Notes: a model not told the origin generated them from the sequence alone. A DNA stretch of 64,000 nt from Oharaeibacter diazotrophicus (GCF_004362745.1 NZ_SNXY01000007.1:62001-126000); one strand, 5' to 3'. Shown: positions 16,568 to 27,447, counted from the stretch's first letter. Numbers and translations: made by a program.

Positions 16568-17815
16568 ATGCGCCGGCGCCCGGGTTTCGACCTGATCGGA
16601 CCGCTGACCGCGGTCCTCCTGACGGCGGTCGCTGTCGCGGCGGTCGCCGTGCGCCCCGTGGCGGCGGCCGACGCGGCCAAGGCCCGCGCGCCCAGGGTGA
16701 CGGCGCACTACGCCTATCTCGGCAAGGCCTATCCGGATCCGCCGCCGTTGTCGCTGCTCGACCCGATCGTCGACGACGAGGGCCTCGCCGGCGCCCGGCT
16801 CGGCGACCGCGAGAACAAGGCGACCGGCCGACTGCTCGGCGACGACTTCGTCATGGACGAGGTGGTCGTGGCCCGGGACGGCGACGTCGCCGCCGCCGCG
16901 GACGCCCTGTTCGCGGCCGGCGTGCGCTTCGTGATCGCCGACCTCGACGGTGTCGACCTGCTCGCGGTCGCCGCCCGGTCGGGCGCGGCCGACGCCATGA
17001 TCCTCAACATCCGCGACGGCGACGACGACCTGCGCCAGTCGCGGTGCCGCGCCAACGTCTTCCACGTGGCGCCGAGCTACGCCCAGCGCACCGACGGCCT
17101 CGCGCAATACCTGATCTGGAAGCGCTGGAAGAACTGGCTGCTGGTCGCCGGCACCGCCCCGGCGGACCTCGCCTACGCCGCCGCGGTCGAGCGCGCGGCG
17201 ACCAAGTTCGGGGCCGAGATCGTCGAGCGCCGCTCCTACGCCTTCGAGGCGGGGTCGCGCCGGGTCGAGTCCGGGCACCAGCAGGTCCAGACCCAGATGC
17301 CGATGGTGACCCAGGGCGCGCCGGACTACGACGTCGCCTTCGTCGCCGACGCCTCGGAGACCTTCGGCGAGTATCTCTCCTACCAGACCGACCGGCCGCG
17401 GCCGGTGGTCGGCACCCACGGTCTCGTCGGCGTCGGCTGGCACCGCGCCTTCGAGCAGTTCGGCGGCATGTCGCTGCAGTCCTCGTTCGAGCGCCGGGCC
17501 AAACGCTGGATGCGCGAGCGCGACTACGACGGCTGGCTCGCCGCCAAGATCTTCGGCGAGGCGGTGACCCGGACGGGCTCGGCCGCGCCGGCGGACGTGC
17601 GCGCCTACGTCACCGGCCCGGAGTTCCGGATCGCCGGCCACAAGGGCATCGGCATGACCTTCCGGCCCTGGGACAACCAGCTGCGCCAGCCGATCCTCGT
17701 CATGGGGCCGCGCGCGCTGGTCTCGATCTCGCCGCAGGAGGGCTTCCTGCACGAACGCTCCGAACTCGACACGCTGGGCTTCGACCTGCCCGACAGCACC
17801 TGCCGCTTCCCCTGA
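16568..17815 (+). CDS. PQQ-system ABC transporter substrate-binding protein (copy 1)
   Basis: A 415-residue periplasmic protein with an N-terminal signal (hydrophobic residues 10-35) and a type I (Leu/Ile/Val-like) binding fold. It matches the family of substrate-binding proteins linked to PQQ-dependent alcohol dehydrogenases: VTAHYAYLGKAYPDPPP, DDEGLAGARLGDREN, YLIWKRWKNWLLV, FRPWDNQLRQPILV and SISPQEGFLH. It is paralogous to the gene at 19627. No ABC permease or ATPase gene is in the window, so its transporter is encoded elsewhere or it acts as a solo sensor or binding protein. ATG 16568 follows a GAGGTGGGG ribosome-binding site. Confidence 0.85.
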   Translation: MRRRPGFDLIGPLTAVLLTAVAVAAVAVRPVAAADAAKARAPRVTAHYAYLGKAYPDPPPLSLLDPIVDDEGLAGARLGDRENKATGRLLGDDFVMDEVVVARDGDVAAAADALFAAGVRFVIADLDGVDLLAVAARSGAADAMILNIRDGDDDLRQSRCRANVFHVAPSYAQRTDGLAQYLIWKRWKNWLLVAGTAPADLAYAAAVERAATKFGAEIVERRSYAFEAGSRRVESGHQQVQTQMPMVTQGAPDYDVAFVADASETFGEYLSYQTDRPRPVVGTHGLVGVGWHRAFEQFGGMSLQSSFERRAKRWMRERDYDGWLAAKIFGEAVTRTGSAAPADVRAYVTGPEFRIAGHKGIGMTFRPWDNQLRQPILVMGPRALVSISPQEGFLHERSELDTLGFDLPDSTCRFP

Positions 17816-17838
17816 CGACCGCTCCCGGAGGAGACCCG

Positions 17839-18813
17839 ATGCCCCGCCACCCGATCCCCGCGCTGCTCTCGGCGGCCGTCCTCGCGGCCTCGGCCGCGCC
17901 GGCCTTCGCGGGGGCGATCTTCGTCTCCAACGAGAAGGACAACACGGTCACCGTGCTCGACCCCGCGACCTACGCGGTGGTGAAGACGATCGAGACGGGC
18001 GCGCGGCCGCGCGGCATCGTGATCTCGCGCGACGGCCGCGAGGTGTTCGTCTGCTCGGGCGACGACGACCGCATCGACGTGATCGACACGGCCCGCCTCG
18101 AGATCGTGCGGACGCTCGACTCCGGGCCAGACCCGGAACTGCTCGACGTCGATCCGAAGGGCGAGCGGATCTACATCGCCAACGAGGACGACGCGATGGT
18201 GACGGTGATGGGCCGCGCCGACGGGGCGGTCGCGGCCGAGATCCCGGTCGGCGTCGAGCCCGAGGGTGTCGCGATCTCCGAGGATTCCAAACGGATCGTC
18301 GTGACCTCCGAGAGCACGTCGATGGCCCATTTCATCGACGCCGACTCGCTCGAGGTGCTCGCCAACGTGCTGGTCGACACCCGGCCGCGCTATGCCCGCT
18401 ACGCGCCGGACCAGAAGACGGTCTGGGTCACCTCCGAGATCGGCGGCACGGTGTCGGTGATCGACGCCGAGACCTTCGCGCCGGTCGGCCGGATCGGCTT
18501 CGAGGTGGCGGGCCTCAGGCCCGAACTGATCCAGCCGGTCGGCCTGCGCTTCTCGCGCGACGGCAAGCTCGCCTTCGTCGCGCTCGGTCCGGCCAACCGC
18601 GTCGCCGTGGTCGACACCGCGACGCGGGCGGTCAAGGACTACGTGCTGGTGGGCCAGCGGCCCTGGCACATGGACCTCTCCGCCGACGGCGCCAAGCTCT
18701 ACGTCGCCAACGGCCTCACCAACGACATGACCGTCGTCGACGTCGCGACGCTGACCGCGGAACGCTCGGTGCCGGTGGGTCGGCTGCCGTGGGGGATCGC
18801 GACGATGCCCTGA
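17839..18813 (+). CDS. YVTN-type beta-propeller protein of the PQQ-alcohol system
   Basis: A 324-residue exported protein (signal peptide ends at PAFA-G25) composed of seven YVTN/NHL-like propeller blades. The repeat is of the form VSNEKDNTVTVLDPATYAVV / TGARPRGIVISRDGREVFV. Members with this neighbourhood are PQQ-dependent-catabolism-associated beta-propellers; their role is not established. A strong GGAGGAG ribosome-binding site lies seven bases before ATG 17839. It is 23 bp after the first substrate-binding protein gene, probably in the same operon as the cytochrome. Confidence 0.88.
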   Translation: MPRHPIPALLSAAVLAASAAPAFAGAIFVSNEKDNTVTVLDPATYAVVKTIETGARPRGIVISRDGREVFVCSGDDDRIDVIDTARLEIVRTLDSGPDPELLDVDPKGERIYIANEDDAMVTVMGRADGAVAAEIPVGVEPEGVAISEDSKRIVVTSESTSMAHFIDADSLEVLANVLVDTRPRYARYAPDQKTVWVTSEIGGTVSVIDAETFAPVGRIGFEVAGLRPELIQPVGLRFSRDGKLAFVALGPANRVAVVDTATRAVKDYVLVGQRPWHMDLSADGAKLYVANGLTNDMTVVDVATLTAERSVPVGRLPWGIATMP

Positions 18814-18943
18814 GCCGAGGTTGATATGCGCATGGCAGCATCGCGCGGAACGTGTCATCGGTCCGACCGTTGAACCGGATATGCGGGTCTCGGCCGCTCC
18901 GAGACCCGGCGATTCCGGAGGCCGACAGCAAGGAGAATACGCA

Positions 18944-19354
18944 ATGTCCCGTATGCGCACACTCGTCTCTGCCGCGCTCGCCGCGGCCGGCCTCGCCGCG
19001 CTCTGCAGCCCCGCCACCGCCGTCACCGGCAAGGAGGCACTCGCCCAGCTCAACAAGGACGGTGACGACACCTTCGAGATCGTCGAGGTGATCGACTGGG
19101 GCACCCAACTGTTCTCGGCGATCAATCCGGACGGCGACACCACGCTGGAGCCCGACGAGACCGAGGGCCGCCTGACCGAGGCCGACTGGGCCGCCGTCAA
19201 CAAGGACGGCGACCAGACGCTCGAGATGGACGAGTGGCTGTCGATCGTCCGCAGCCGCTTCGAGGCGGCCGACGCCGACAAGGACGGCAAGCTGACCGAG
19301 GCCGAGCTCGACACGCCGGCCGGCCAGTCGCTGCTGCTCGTGCTGATCAAGTGA
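18944..19354 (+). CDS. lanmodulin-like periplasmic four-EF-hand protein
   Basis: A 136-residue exported protein (signal peptide ends near SPATA-V27) with four 12-residue EF-hand loops at 37-48, 61-72, 86-97 and 110-121. The inter-loop gaps are 12, 13 and 12 residues, and the tail is TPAGQSLLLVLIK. As I recall the lanmodulin sequence, it has the same 12-13-12 spacing and a PAGSALVNLIR tail. Loops 1-3 are atypical: Asn at position 1, Gly at 4 rather than 6, Glu at 9 and 12; only loop 2 (NPDGDTTLEPDE) has lanmodulin's Pro2. Loop 4 (DADKDGKLTEAE) is near canonical. Location within a xoxF locus supports a role in lanthanide binding or trafficking, but metal preference is inferred. Confidence 0.8.
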   Translation: MSRMRTLVSAALAAAGLAALCSPATAVTGKEALAQLNKDGDDTFEIVEVIDWGTQLFSAINPDGDTTLEPDETEGRLTEADWAAVNKDGDQTLEMDEWLSIVRSRFEAADADKDGKLTEAELDTPAGQSLLLVLIK

Positions 19355-19518
19355 GGCCGGCGCCCGCGCGCGCTTGACGCGGGCGGGCCTTCCCTCGACC
19401 GACGTCCCCGGGGCCGGCGCGGAGCGATCCGCCGCCGGCCCCGCCGTTTCCGGCACCGTGATCGTGCCGCCCCCGCGGCGATTCGCCCGTCCGTCGGGAA
19501 AATTCGGCAAGCCCTGTC

Positions 19519-19531
19519 GGGACAATGTCCC
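19519..19531. promoter_or_regulatory. GGGACA-A-TGTCCC palindrome upstream of second substrate-binding protein gene
   Basis: A 13-bp perfect inverted repeat lies about 95 bp upstream of the start at 19627, preceded by a related TCGGGAAAATTC (19496-19507). It resembles the GGGAAATGTCCC repeat upstream of xoxF. The operator role is inference. Confidence 0.3.
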
Positions 19532-19626
19532 CTTCAGCCCACCGGTGGCGCCACCCATAGTCGCGGGCCCCGTCGACCGGATGTGCGAGGCCCCCGGTCG
19601 TGTCCCCCGTGCCGGTGGAGGTCGCC

Positions 19627-20844
19627 ATGTCCCGAGACGCCGCATCCCGGATCGCCGCCGCGCTGCTGCTGGCGGTCTGCGCCGGATCCGCCGTACCGGC
19701 GGCGGCCGCCACCAAGGCACCCCCGGTCGAGATCCGGATCGGCTATCTGAAGTGGGGCGTCGAACACGTCACGCTGTCGCTCTACGACCAGCCGGCCGCC
19801 GACGACGGTCTCGCCGGCGCGCGGCTCGCGGTGGCCGACAACAACACGACCGGCAGCTTCACCGGCCAGTCCTTCGCGCTGGTCGAGAAGACCGTGACCT
19901 CGACCGCCGAGGCGCTCGCGGCCCAGGCCGAACTCGCCGCCGCCGGCGTCACGCTGGTGGTCGCCGAGGTGCCGGCCGAGACCGTGCTCGCGCTCGCCGA
20001 CGCCTCGGGCGCGCCCGACCAGCTGATCTTCAACGTCGCCGCCCCCGAGGATTCGCTGCGCGAGGCGGACTGCCGGGCCGACGTCGTCCACGTCACGCCG
20101 ACCTACTCGATGCTGGCGGATGGGCTGGCGCAGTATCTGGTGTGGAAGCGCTGGCCGCGCTGGTTCCTGCTCTCCGGCGCGCTGCCGAAGGACGAGCTCT
20201 GGGCCGACGCGCTGAAGGCGGCGGCGACCAAGTTCGGCGGGCAGGTCGTCGAGGAGCGCGTCTATTCCTCGACCGACACCGCCCGGCGCACCGACAGCGG
20301 CCACATCCAGGTCCAGCAGCAGCTGCCGGTGTTCACCCAGAACGCCCCCGAGCACGACGTCGTGGTGGTCGCCGACGAGAGCGACGTCTTCGGCGCCTAC
20401 ATCCCCTTCCGCACCTGGGAAGCCAAGCCAGTGGCCGGGTCGGCGGGCCTGATGCCGACGAGCTGGAACCCGAACCACGAGCAGTGGGGCGCGATGCAGA
20501 TGCAGAGCCGGTTCGCCAAGTTCGCCGGACGGCCGATGTCGGCGCGCGACGCCGACGCCTGGACGGCGGTGCGGATCGTCGGCGAGGCGGCGACGCGGGC
20601 GAAGACCGGCGACGCCGCCGCCATCCGCGCCTACGTGCTCGGGCCGAAGCTGGAGGTCGCCGCCTTCAAGGGCCAGAAGCTGACGATCAGGCCCTGGAAC
20701 CATCAGCTGCGTCAGCCGATCCTGCTGACCGACACCCGCACGCTGGTGTCGGTGTCGCCCCAGGAGGGCTTCCTGCACGCCGTCACCGAACTCGACACCC
20801 TCGGCGTCGACCAGCCCGAGACGAAGTGCCGGCTGCCGAAGTAG
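19627..20844 (+). CDS. PQQ-system ABC transporter substrate-binding protein (copy 2)
   Basis: A 405-residue exported protein paralogous to the gene at 16568. It shares EIRIGYLKWG, DDGLAGARLAVADNN, DGLAQYLVWKRWPRWFLL, IRPWNHQLRQPILL and VSVSPQEGFLH. The signal peptide ends near AAAA-T29. ATG 19627 is preferred over one nine codons upstream because GGTGGAGG lies seven bases before it. The two copies flank the beta-propeller and lanmodulin-like genes. Possible roles include binding PQQ, an alcohol or a metal complex; the sequence does not discriminate. Confidence 0.85.
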   Translation: MSRDAASRIAAALLLAVCAGSAVPAAAATKAPPVEIRIGYLKWGVEHVTLSLYDQPAADDGLAGARLAVADNNTTGSFTGQSFALVEKTVTSTAEALAAQAELAAAGVTLVVAEVPAETVLALADASGAPDQLIFNVAAPEDSLREADCRADVVHVTPTYSMLADGLAQYLVWKRWPRWFLLSGALPKDELWADALKAAATKFGGQVVEERVYSSTDTARRTDSGHIQVQQQLPVFTQNAPEHDVVVVADESDVFGAYIPFRTWEAKPVAGSAGLMPTSWNPNHEQWGAMQMQSRFAKFAGRPMSARDADAWTAVRIVGEAATRAKTGDAAAIRAYVLGPKLEVAAFKGQKLTIRPWNHQLRQPILLTDTRTLVSVSPQEGFLHAVTELDTLGVDQPETKCRLPK

Positions 20845-21017
20845 CCGCGTTCGGCACCGGGGCGGGCGGTGGTGCACCGCAGCGTGAAAATACCGGCCGT
20901 CGTGGTAGCCACATAATACCTATTTTCCCGGATATGCCGTATGTTGCGGCCTCGTCCGTGGTGAAGACGGGAACTTGACCCCGGCGAAACGATGAGACTT
21001 TGGTGAGGAGGAGCGCC

Positions 21018-21491
21018 ATGGTCGACATTATTTCCAGGGCGAGCGGGCCGGGTCCGCAGGACGAACGACTGCGGAAGATCCTGACGCAGAATCGTGGAAC
21101 CATCGCCAAGATCGCCGATCATCTCACGCAGGGCGGGTATTCGGCGAGCCAGAAACCGAAGGAAGAGCCGAAGCCGGAGGGGCGCATCGTCCACGTGCTC
21201 GGTGGTGCCGCGGCGGCGGGACCGGCGGACGTGCGCATCCGCGTCAGCATCAACGGCCGCGTGGTCGCCTACGACGCCGGCAGCGGCCGCCAGATCCACC
21301 ATCTCGGCGACCTCCGGCGGCGGGAGGGGCGCGAGGTCTTCGTTCTCGCCACCGCGGCGAACGGCTTCTTCGCGCCGGTCGACCCGGAGGTCGCGGCCGC
21401 GCTGGCGCCTTTCGACGGCACCGCGCTCGCCCCCGAGGGCGGCGAGGACCGGCTCGCCGGCGACATCGCGCGGGCGCTCGGCATCGCTTGA
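21018..21491 (+). CDS. hypothetical protein between the xox module and the sigma-54 regulator
   Basis: A 157-residue soluble protein that I do not recognise. Residues 1-50 look helical and basic ([24 protein letters not shown]). Residues 55-130 have beta-rich segments ([44 protein letters not shown]), followed by a C-terminal acidic helix. There is no signal peptide, membrane helix or cysteine. GGAGGAG lies seven bases before ATG 21018, so translation initiation should be strong. It sits 173 bp after the second substrate-binding protein gene and 106 bp before the activator gene, transcribed in the same direction as both. Confidence 0.6.
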   Translation: MVDIISRASGPGPQDERLRKILTQNRGTIAKIADHLTQGGYSASQKPKEEPKPEGRIVHVLGGAAAAGPADVRIRVSINGRVVAYDAGSGRQIHHLGDLRRREGREVFVLATAANGFFAPVDPEVAAALAPFDGTALAPEGGEDRLAGDIARALGIA

Positions 21492-21597
21492 GCCGAGCTG
21501 CGCCACGCCGAGACGCCCGAGCGGCGCCCGCGCCGCCACGACCCAACCCCGATCGACGGATGCCGCGGCACGTCCGCGGCTTGTCGAGGACGGCCGG

Positions 21598-23673
<2,076 letters not shown>

Positions 23674-23753
23674 TCGTGCCCCACCCCGGGGGGCAGGGCG
23701 GTCGCGACGTACCGACGGGGCCGAACCTCGGGGAACGGCGACGAAACGCGCAC

Positions 23754-23786
23754 GGCGGACGTCCCGAATGGGTCGGAACGTCCGCC
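23754..23786. terminator. stem-loop between the activator gene and mimG
   Basis: GGCGGACGT (23754-23762) and ACGTCCGCC (23778-23786) form a 9-bp stem between two convergent genes, so it can serve both strands. No U-run is present on either side. Confidence 0.5.
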
Positions 23787-23866
23787 GCTCGCCGTCGAGC
23801 GGGTCGTGTCGCGCCGCCGTGGTCCCCGGCCAGGAGGGCGGGCGGGGGATCCGCGCGGTCCTCGCG

Positions 23867-25498
23867 TCAAGCCCGGCCGAGCTTCTCGGCGCCGCCGCCG
23901 AGCGCGGGGCCGGCGGTGGGGTCCTCGTCCTCGGCGAGGTCGCCGACCAGCGTCTCGGTGGTCAGGATCAGCTTGGCGACCGAGGCGGCGTTCTTCAGCG
24001 CCGTGGTGGTGACGCGCACGGGATCGACGATGCCGGCCTCGTACATGTTGCCGAAGGTGCCGCGCGCGGCGTCGTAGCCGAAGCCGCCGTTGACGGCGGA
24101 GACGCGGGCGACGACGTCGTCGGCGCTGCCGCCGGCGTTGGTCACGATCCGCCACAGCGGCCGCGTCAGCACCGACTTCACAAGCCTGACGCCGGCGGCG
24201 ACGTCGCCGTCGGTGGAGGCGAGGAGGTCGTCGAGCACGCCGCCGACCTGGGCGAGCGCCGAGCCGCCGCCGGCGATCACGCCCTCCTCGGCCGCCGCCC
24301 GGACGGCGGAGAGCGAATCCTCGATCAGCTGGATCGTGCGCTTCTGCTCGACCGGGGTGACGCCGCCGGCGTAGAGCACGGCGGTGCCGCTGGAGAGCTT
24401 GGCGAGGCGCTCGCGCAGCTTGTCCTGCTCGATGTTGGGCGGCGCGAGCTCGAACTGGCGCTGCACCTGCGCCCGCCGTGCCGCTATCTGCACCGGATCG
24501 CCGTGGCCGCGGATGATCGCGGTGTGGCTGGCGCTCGTGCGCACGCGGTCGGCCGAGCCGAGGTCCTCGGGCCTGACGTCCTCGAGGCGTCCGCCGAGGT
24601 CGCGGGCGACGACCCGGCCGCCGGTGAGGATCGCCATGTCCTCGAGCAGCGCCTTGCGCCAGTGGCCGTATTCCGGCGGGTGGACCACCAGGTAGCGGCC
24701 GGCGCCGCTGCGCCCGAGCAGGGCCACCACCACCTCCGGCGCGACCTCCTCGGCCACGATCGTCAGCGGCCGGCCGGCCTTGGCGGCGATGGCGCGGACG
24801 GGCTCGAGCGCCTGCGGGTCGCGGATCTTGAGGTCGGTGATCAGGATCAGCGGGCGCTCCTGCACCGCCTCCATCTTCTCCGGATCGGTCACCATGTGGT
24901 GGGAGAGATAGCCGCGGTCGAAGGACATGCCCTCGACGACCTCGAGCGTCGTCTCGGTGGTGACGCTGAACTCGGTGGTGATGACGCCGCTCGCCCCGAC
25001 CCGGTCGAAGGCCTCGGCGACGAGGGCGCCGAGCTTGGCATCGGTCGCGGCGATGGTGGCGACGGCGGCGAGGTGGCCGCCGGCATCGGCAGGCCTGGCG
25101 TGGGCCTTCAGCGCGTCGACCACCCGGCCGACGGCGAGGTCGATGCCGCGGACGAGGTCGACCGCCTTGGCGCCGCGCTCGTTGGCCTCGACGCCGCGCT
25201 GCACCAGCGCGTTGGCGAGCACGATGGCGGTGGTGGTGCCGTCGCCGGCGATCTCGTTGGTCTGCATCGAGACCTCGCGGACCACCTGGGCCCCCATGTT
25301 CTCGAAGCGATCGTGCAGCTCGATCTCGGCGGCGATGCTGACGCCGTCGCGCGTCACCATCGGCGTGCCGATGGGGCGGTCGATCATGGCGTTCATGCCC
25401 TTCGGCCCCAGCGTCGGCTCGACCGCCGCCGCCAGCTGGGCGACGCCGCGGGCGAGGGCACGGCGGGCATGCTCGTTGTGGATCAGCAATTTGGGCAT
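23867..25498 (-). CDS. mimG: GroEL-like chaperonin of the monooxygenase operon
   Basis: A 543-residue chaperonin 60 homologue. Seen: the ATP-binding EPTLGPKGMNAMID near residue 30, the catalytic GDGTTTAIVLA near 87, the apical domain VTTETTLEVVEGMSFDRGYLS, and EEGVIAGGGSALAQ near 405. It diverges from housekeeping GroEL and ends in GGGAEKLGRA rather than a Gly-Gly-Met tail; no groES gene is adjacent. In mycobacterial and other mim/prm clusters a dedicated chaperonin (MimG) is required to fold the large hydroxylase subunit. It is last in the eight-gene operon, 111 bp after the DUF59 gene. Confidence 0.92.
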   Translation of the reverse strand: MPKLLIHNEHARRALARGVAQLAAAVEPTLGPKGMNAMIDRPIGTPMVTRDGVSIAAEIELHDRFENMGAQVVREVSMQTNEIAGDGTTTAIVLANALVQRGVEANERGAKAVDLVRGIDLAVGRVVDALKAHARPADAGGHLAAVATIAATDAKLGALVAEAFDRVGASGVITTEFSVTTETTLEVVEGMSFDRGYLSHHMVTDPEKMEAVQERPLILITDLKIRDPQALEPVRAIAAKAGRPLTIVAEEVAPEVVVALLGRSGAGRYLVVHPPEYGHWRKALLEDMAILTGGRVVARDLGGRLEDVRPEDLGSADRVRTSASHTAIIRGHGDPVQIAARRAQVQRQFELAPPNIEQDKLRERLAKLSSGTAVLYAGGVTPVEQKRTIQLIEDSLSAVRAAAEEGVIAGGGSALAQVGGVLDDLLASTDGDVAAGVRLVKSVLTRPLWRIVTNAGGSADDVVARVSAVNGGFGYDAARGTFGNMYEAGIVDPVRVTTTALKNAASVAKLILTTETLVGDLAEDEDPTAGPALGGGAEKLGRA

Positions 25499-25573
25499 AG
25501 CTCTCCTCCTTCCCGCGCGGGCGCGGTTCTCGTTGGCGGCGCCGGACGGCGTCGCGTGGTGTCGTCCCCGCCT

Positions 25574-25600
25574 CGCGACGCTCCGACCGGGAGCGTCGCG
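25574..25600 (-). other. intercistronic stem-loop before mimG
   Basis: An 11-bp perfect stem (25574-25584 / 25590-25600, arm CGCGACGCTCC) with a five-base loop lies in the gap between the DUF59 gene and mimG. It may tune relative chaperonin expression. Confidence 0.5.
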
Positions 25601-25609
25601 GGCGCGGTG

Positions 25610-26419
25610 TCAGGCCGTGTGGGCGGAGGGGCCGGCGCAGCCTCTCGGCGGCACGCGATCCAGGATGAAGTCGACCAGCGTCGGTTCGCCGTCGACCATC
25701 TCCACCTCCTTGTAGCGCGTTCCCTTGAGCCCCCGGCAGAGCGCGCCGGAGAACTCCATGTTGATGCGCACGGCCCTGAGGTCGGCGAGATGGCCGTCGA
25801 GGTCGGCCGGGCCGAGCACGGCGCCCTCGTAGCTGCGGAACGCCGGCGCGTCGGTGCCGCAGCCCGGCCAGCGCAGCGCGACCGCCTCGAGATAGCGCCC
25901 GATCGCGTCGTCGGGTCCTGCCGACGGCCGCGCCGCGGCGAGGGCGGCGAGGTCCATGGTCAGGAGCGTCGCGTCGGTGAGGGTGCGCCGGAGATCGAGC
26001 AGCACCGTCTCCTGGCGCCGCTTGAACGCCTTCTCGCGGAACTTGGCGCGCAGGGCCGAGAGGTCGTCCTCGACGGCGAGCGCGCCGAAGATCTCGGGGA
26101 ACGAGCGCCCGGCGGCGAGGCCGGCGTTGACGTCCTCGGCGAACATGTGGTCGTGCAGGGTCAGCCGGTGGGCCGGTGCCCAGGACAGGCCCTCGACGGC
26201 GGCGCGCACGTCCTCCAGCATCAGGAACACGAAGTTCGGCGAACACCAGTAGGTCGGCAGCCGGAAGTCGACGACGACGGTGCCGTCGGCGAGGATGTCG
26301 GCGCGCTCGACGAAACCCATGTCCACGATGGACTCGTCGAGTTCGGGATCGGTGACGGCCCGGAGCCGCCGCCAGAGTTCCCCCTGGCGGCCTCCGTCGA
26401 GCGTGGCGACGGTGCTCAT
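25610..26419 (-). CDS. MIP18/DUF59-domain protein of the monooxygenase operon
   Basis: A 269-residue protein with an N-terminal MIP18 (DUF59) domain: WRRLRAVTDPELDESIVDMGFV at 14-36 and a conserved Cys in PTYWCSPNF near 60. The C-terminal 140 residues are not recognised and include two further Cys (RWPGCGTD and GALCRG). DUF59 proteins assist iron-sulfur or metal-centre assembly, as PaaD does for its oxygenase. A homologue is commonly encoded in propane/acetone binuclear-iron monooxygenase operons. It starts 5 bp after the amidohydrolase stop. A role in assembling the di-iron or Fe-S centres is inferred. Confidence 0.82.
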   Translation of the reverse strand: MSTVATLDGGRQGELWRRLRAVTDPELDESIVDMGFVERADILADGTVVVDFRLPTYWCSPNFVFLMLEDVRAAVEGLSWAPAHRLTLHDHMFAEDVNAGLAAGRSFPEIFGALAVEDDLSALRAKFREKAFKRRQETVLLDLRRTLTDATLLTMDLAALAAARPSAGPDDAIGRYLEAVALRWPGCGTDAPAFRSYEGAVLGPADLDGHLADLRAVRINMEFSGALCRGLKGTRYKEVEMVDGEPTLVDFILDRVPPRGCAGPSAHTA

Positions 26420-26424
26420 CGTCG

Positions 26425-27447
26425 TCACTCGGCCGCGGCCAGCATCGGTCCGGCGGCGATCGCGGCCTTCTTGGCGGCGACGTCGATGTCGTAGATCCGC
26501 GCCGCGTTGAGGCCGAGGATCTTCTCCTTGATCTCCGGCGTCAGCTGCACGCCGCGCTCGCGCGCGATGTCCTCGGGCAGCTCGAACGCCCAGAACTTCT
26601 CGACCAGCCAGCGCGGCGTCCAGATGCCGTAGTCGGAGCCGAACAGCAGCTTGTCCGGACCGACCCAGAACAGGAGCTCGGCGATCACCTCGGCGAAGTA
26701 GCGCGGGCGCGAGTGGATGAAGGGCAGGGCGACGGCGAGGCCGCCGTAGACGTTGGTCTCCTGCACGGCGATCCAGCAGAAGTCGTCGAGGCGCGGCAGG
26801 CCGCAGTGCTCGACGATCCAGTTCAGGCCCTGGAAGTCGGTCGCCGCGTGGTCGACGTCGTGGACGTCGAAGGCGTCCTTGTTCAGGGGGATGATGGTCG
26901 GGCCCTTGTGGACGTGGATGTTGCGGATGCCGAGCTTCTCGCACAGCTCGAAGCAGCGGTAGGCGTCGGGGTCGTCGAGCTTCCAGCCCTTGGAGGCCCC
27001 GTTCCACTCGGCCGTGTACATCTTCACGCCCTTGATGTCGTAGGTCTCCTTCATGAAGTGGATGTACTCGAGCGCCTTCTCGCCGTCGCGCGGATCGAAG
27101 GCGCCGTTGACGATGAAGCGCTCGGGATAGCGCGCCGCCACAGCGGCGTTGCGCTCGATGGTGTTGAAGCCGTTCTTGTAGAAGTCCTTGAGATAGGTCG
27201 ACTGCACGATCGCGACGTCGTCCGGGCCGTCGACGAACAGATCGCGGTAGAGGTCGTCGGCGCTGTACTTCTCGAACTTCTCCTTCGGCCACAGCTGCTC
27301 CTTCGGGCTGAGCGCGGTGTGGTAGCCGTAGAAGCACTCGATGAACTGCTTGCCGTGGACGTTGCGCTGGTTCTCCGGGCTGCCGTCCCAGAAGTGGGTG
27401 TGGCCGTCGACGACGAAGATTTCCTTGCCTTCGGGCGTGATGTACAT
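26425..27447 (-). CDS. amidohydrolase-superfamily (TIM-barrel) protein of the monooxygenase operon
   Basis: A 340-residue metal-dependent hydrolase/decarboxylase-type TIM barrel. Seen: VDGHTHFWDG (HxH metal ligands) near residue 14, RNIHVHKGPTIIPL near 175, WIVEHCGLPRLDDF near 211 and the terminal LLFGSDYGIWTP (catalytic Asp) near 271. Genes of this family are conserved in mim/prm operons, but their reaction is not established. ACMSD-like decarboxylases share the fold. Position between adh and the DUF59 gene suggests either a catabolic step or hydroxylase maturation. Confidence 0.85.
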   Translation of the reverse strand: MYITPEGKEIFVVDGHTHFWDGSPENQRNVHGKQFIECFYGYHTALSPKEQLWPKEKFEKYSADDLYRDLFVDGPDDVAIVQSTYLKDFYKNGFNTIERNAAVAARYPERFIVNGAFDPRDGEKALEYIHFMKETYDIKGVKMYTAEWNGASKGWKLDDPDAYRCFELCEKLGIRNIHVHKGPTIIPLNKDAFDVHDVDHAATDFQGLNWIVEHCGLPRLDDFCWIAVQETNVYGGLAVALPFIHSRPRYFAEVIAELLFWVGPDKLLFGSDYGIWTPRWLVEKFWAFELPEDIARERGVQLTPEIKEKILGLNAARIYDIDVAAKKAAIAAGPMLAAAE

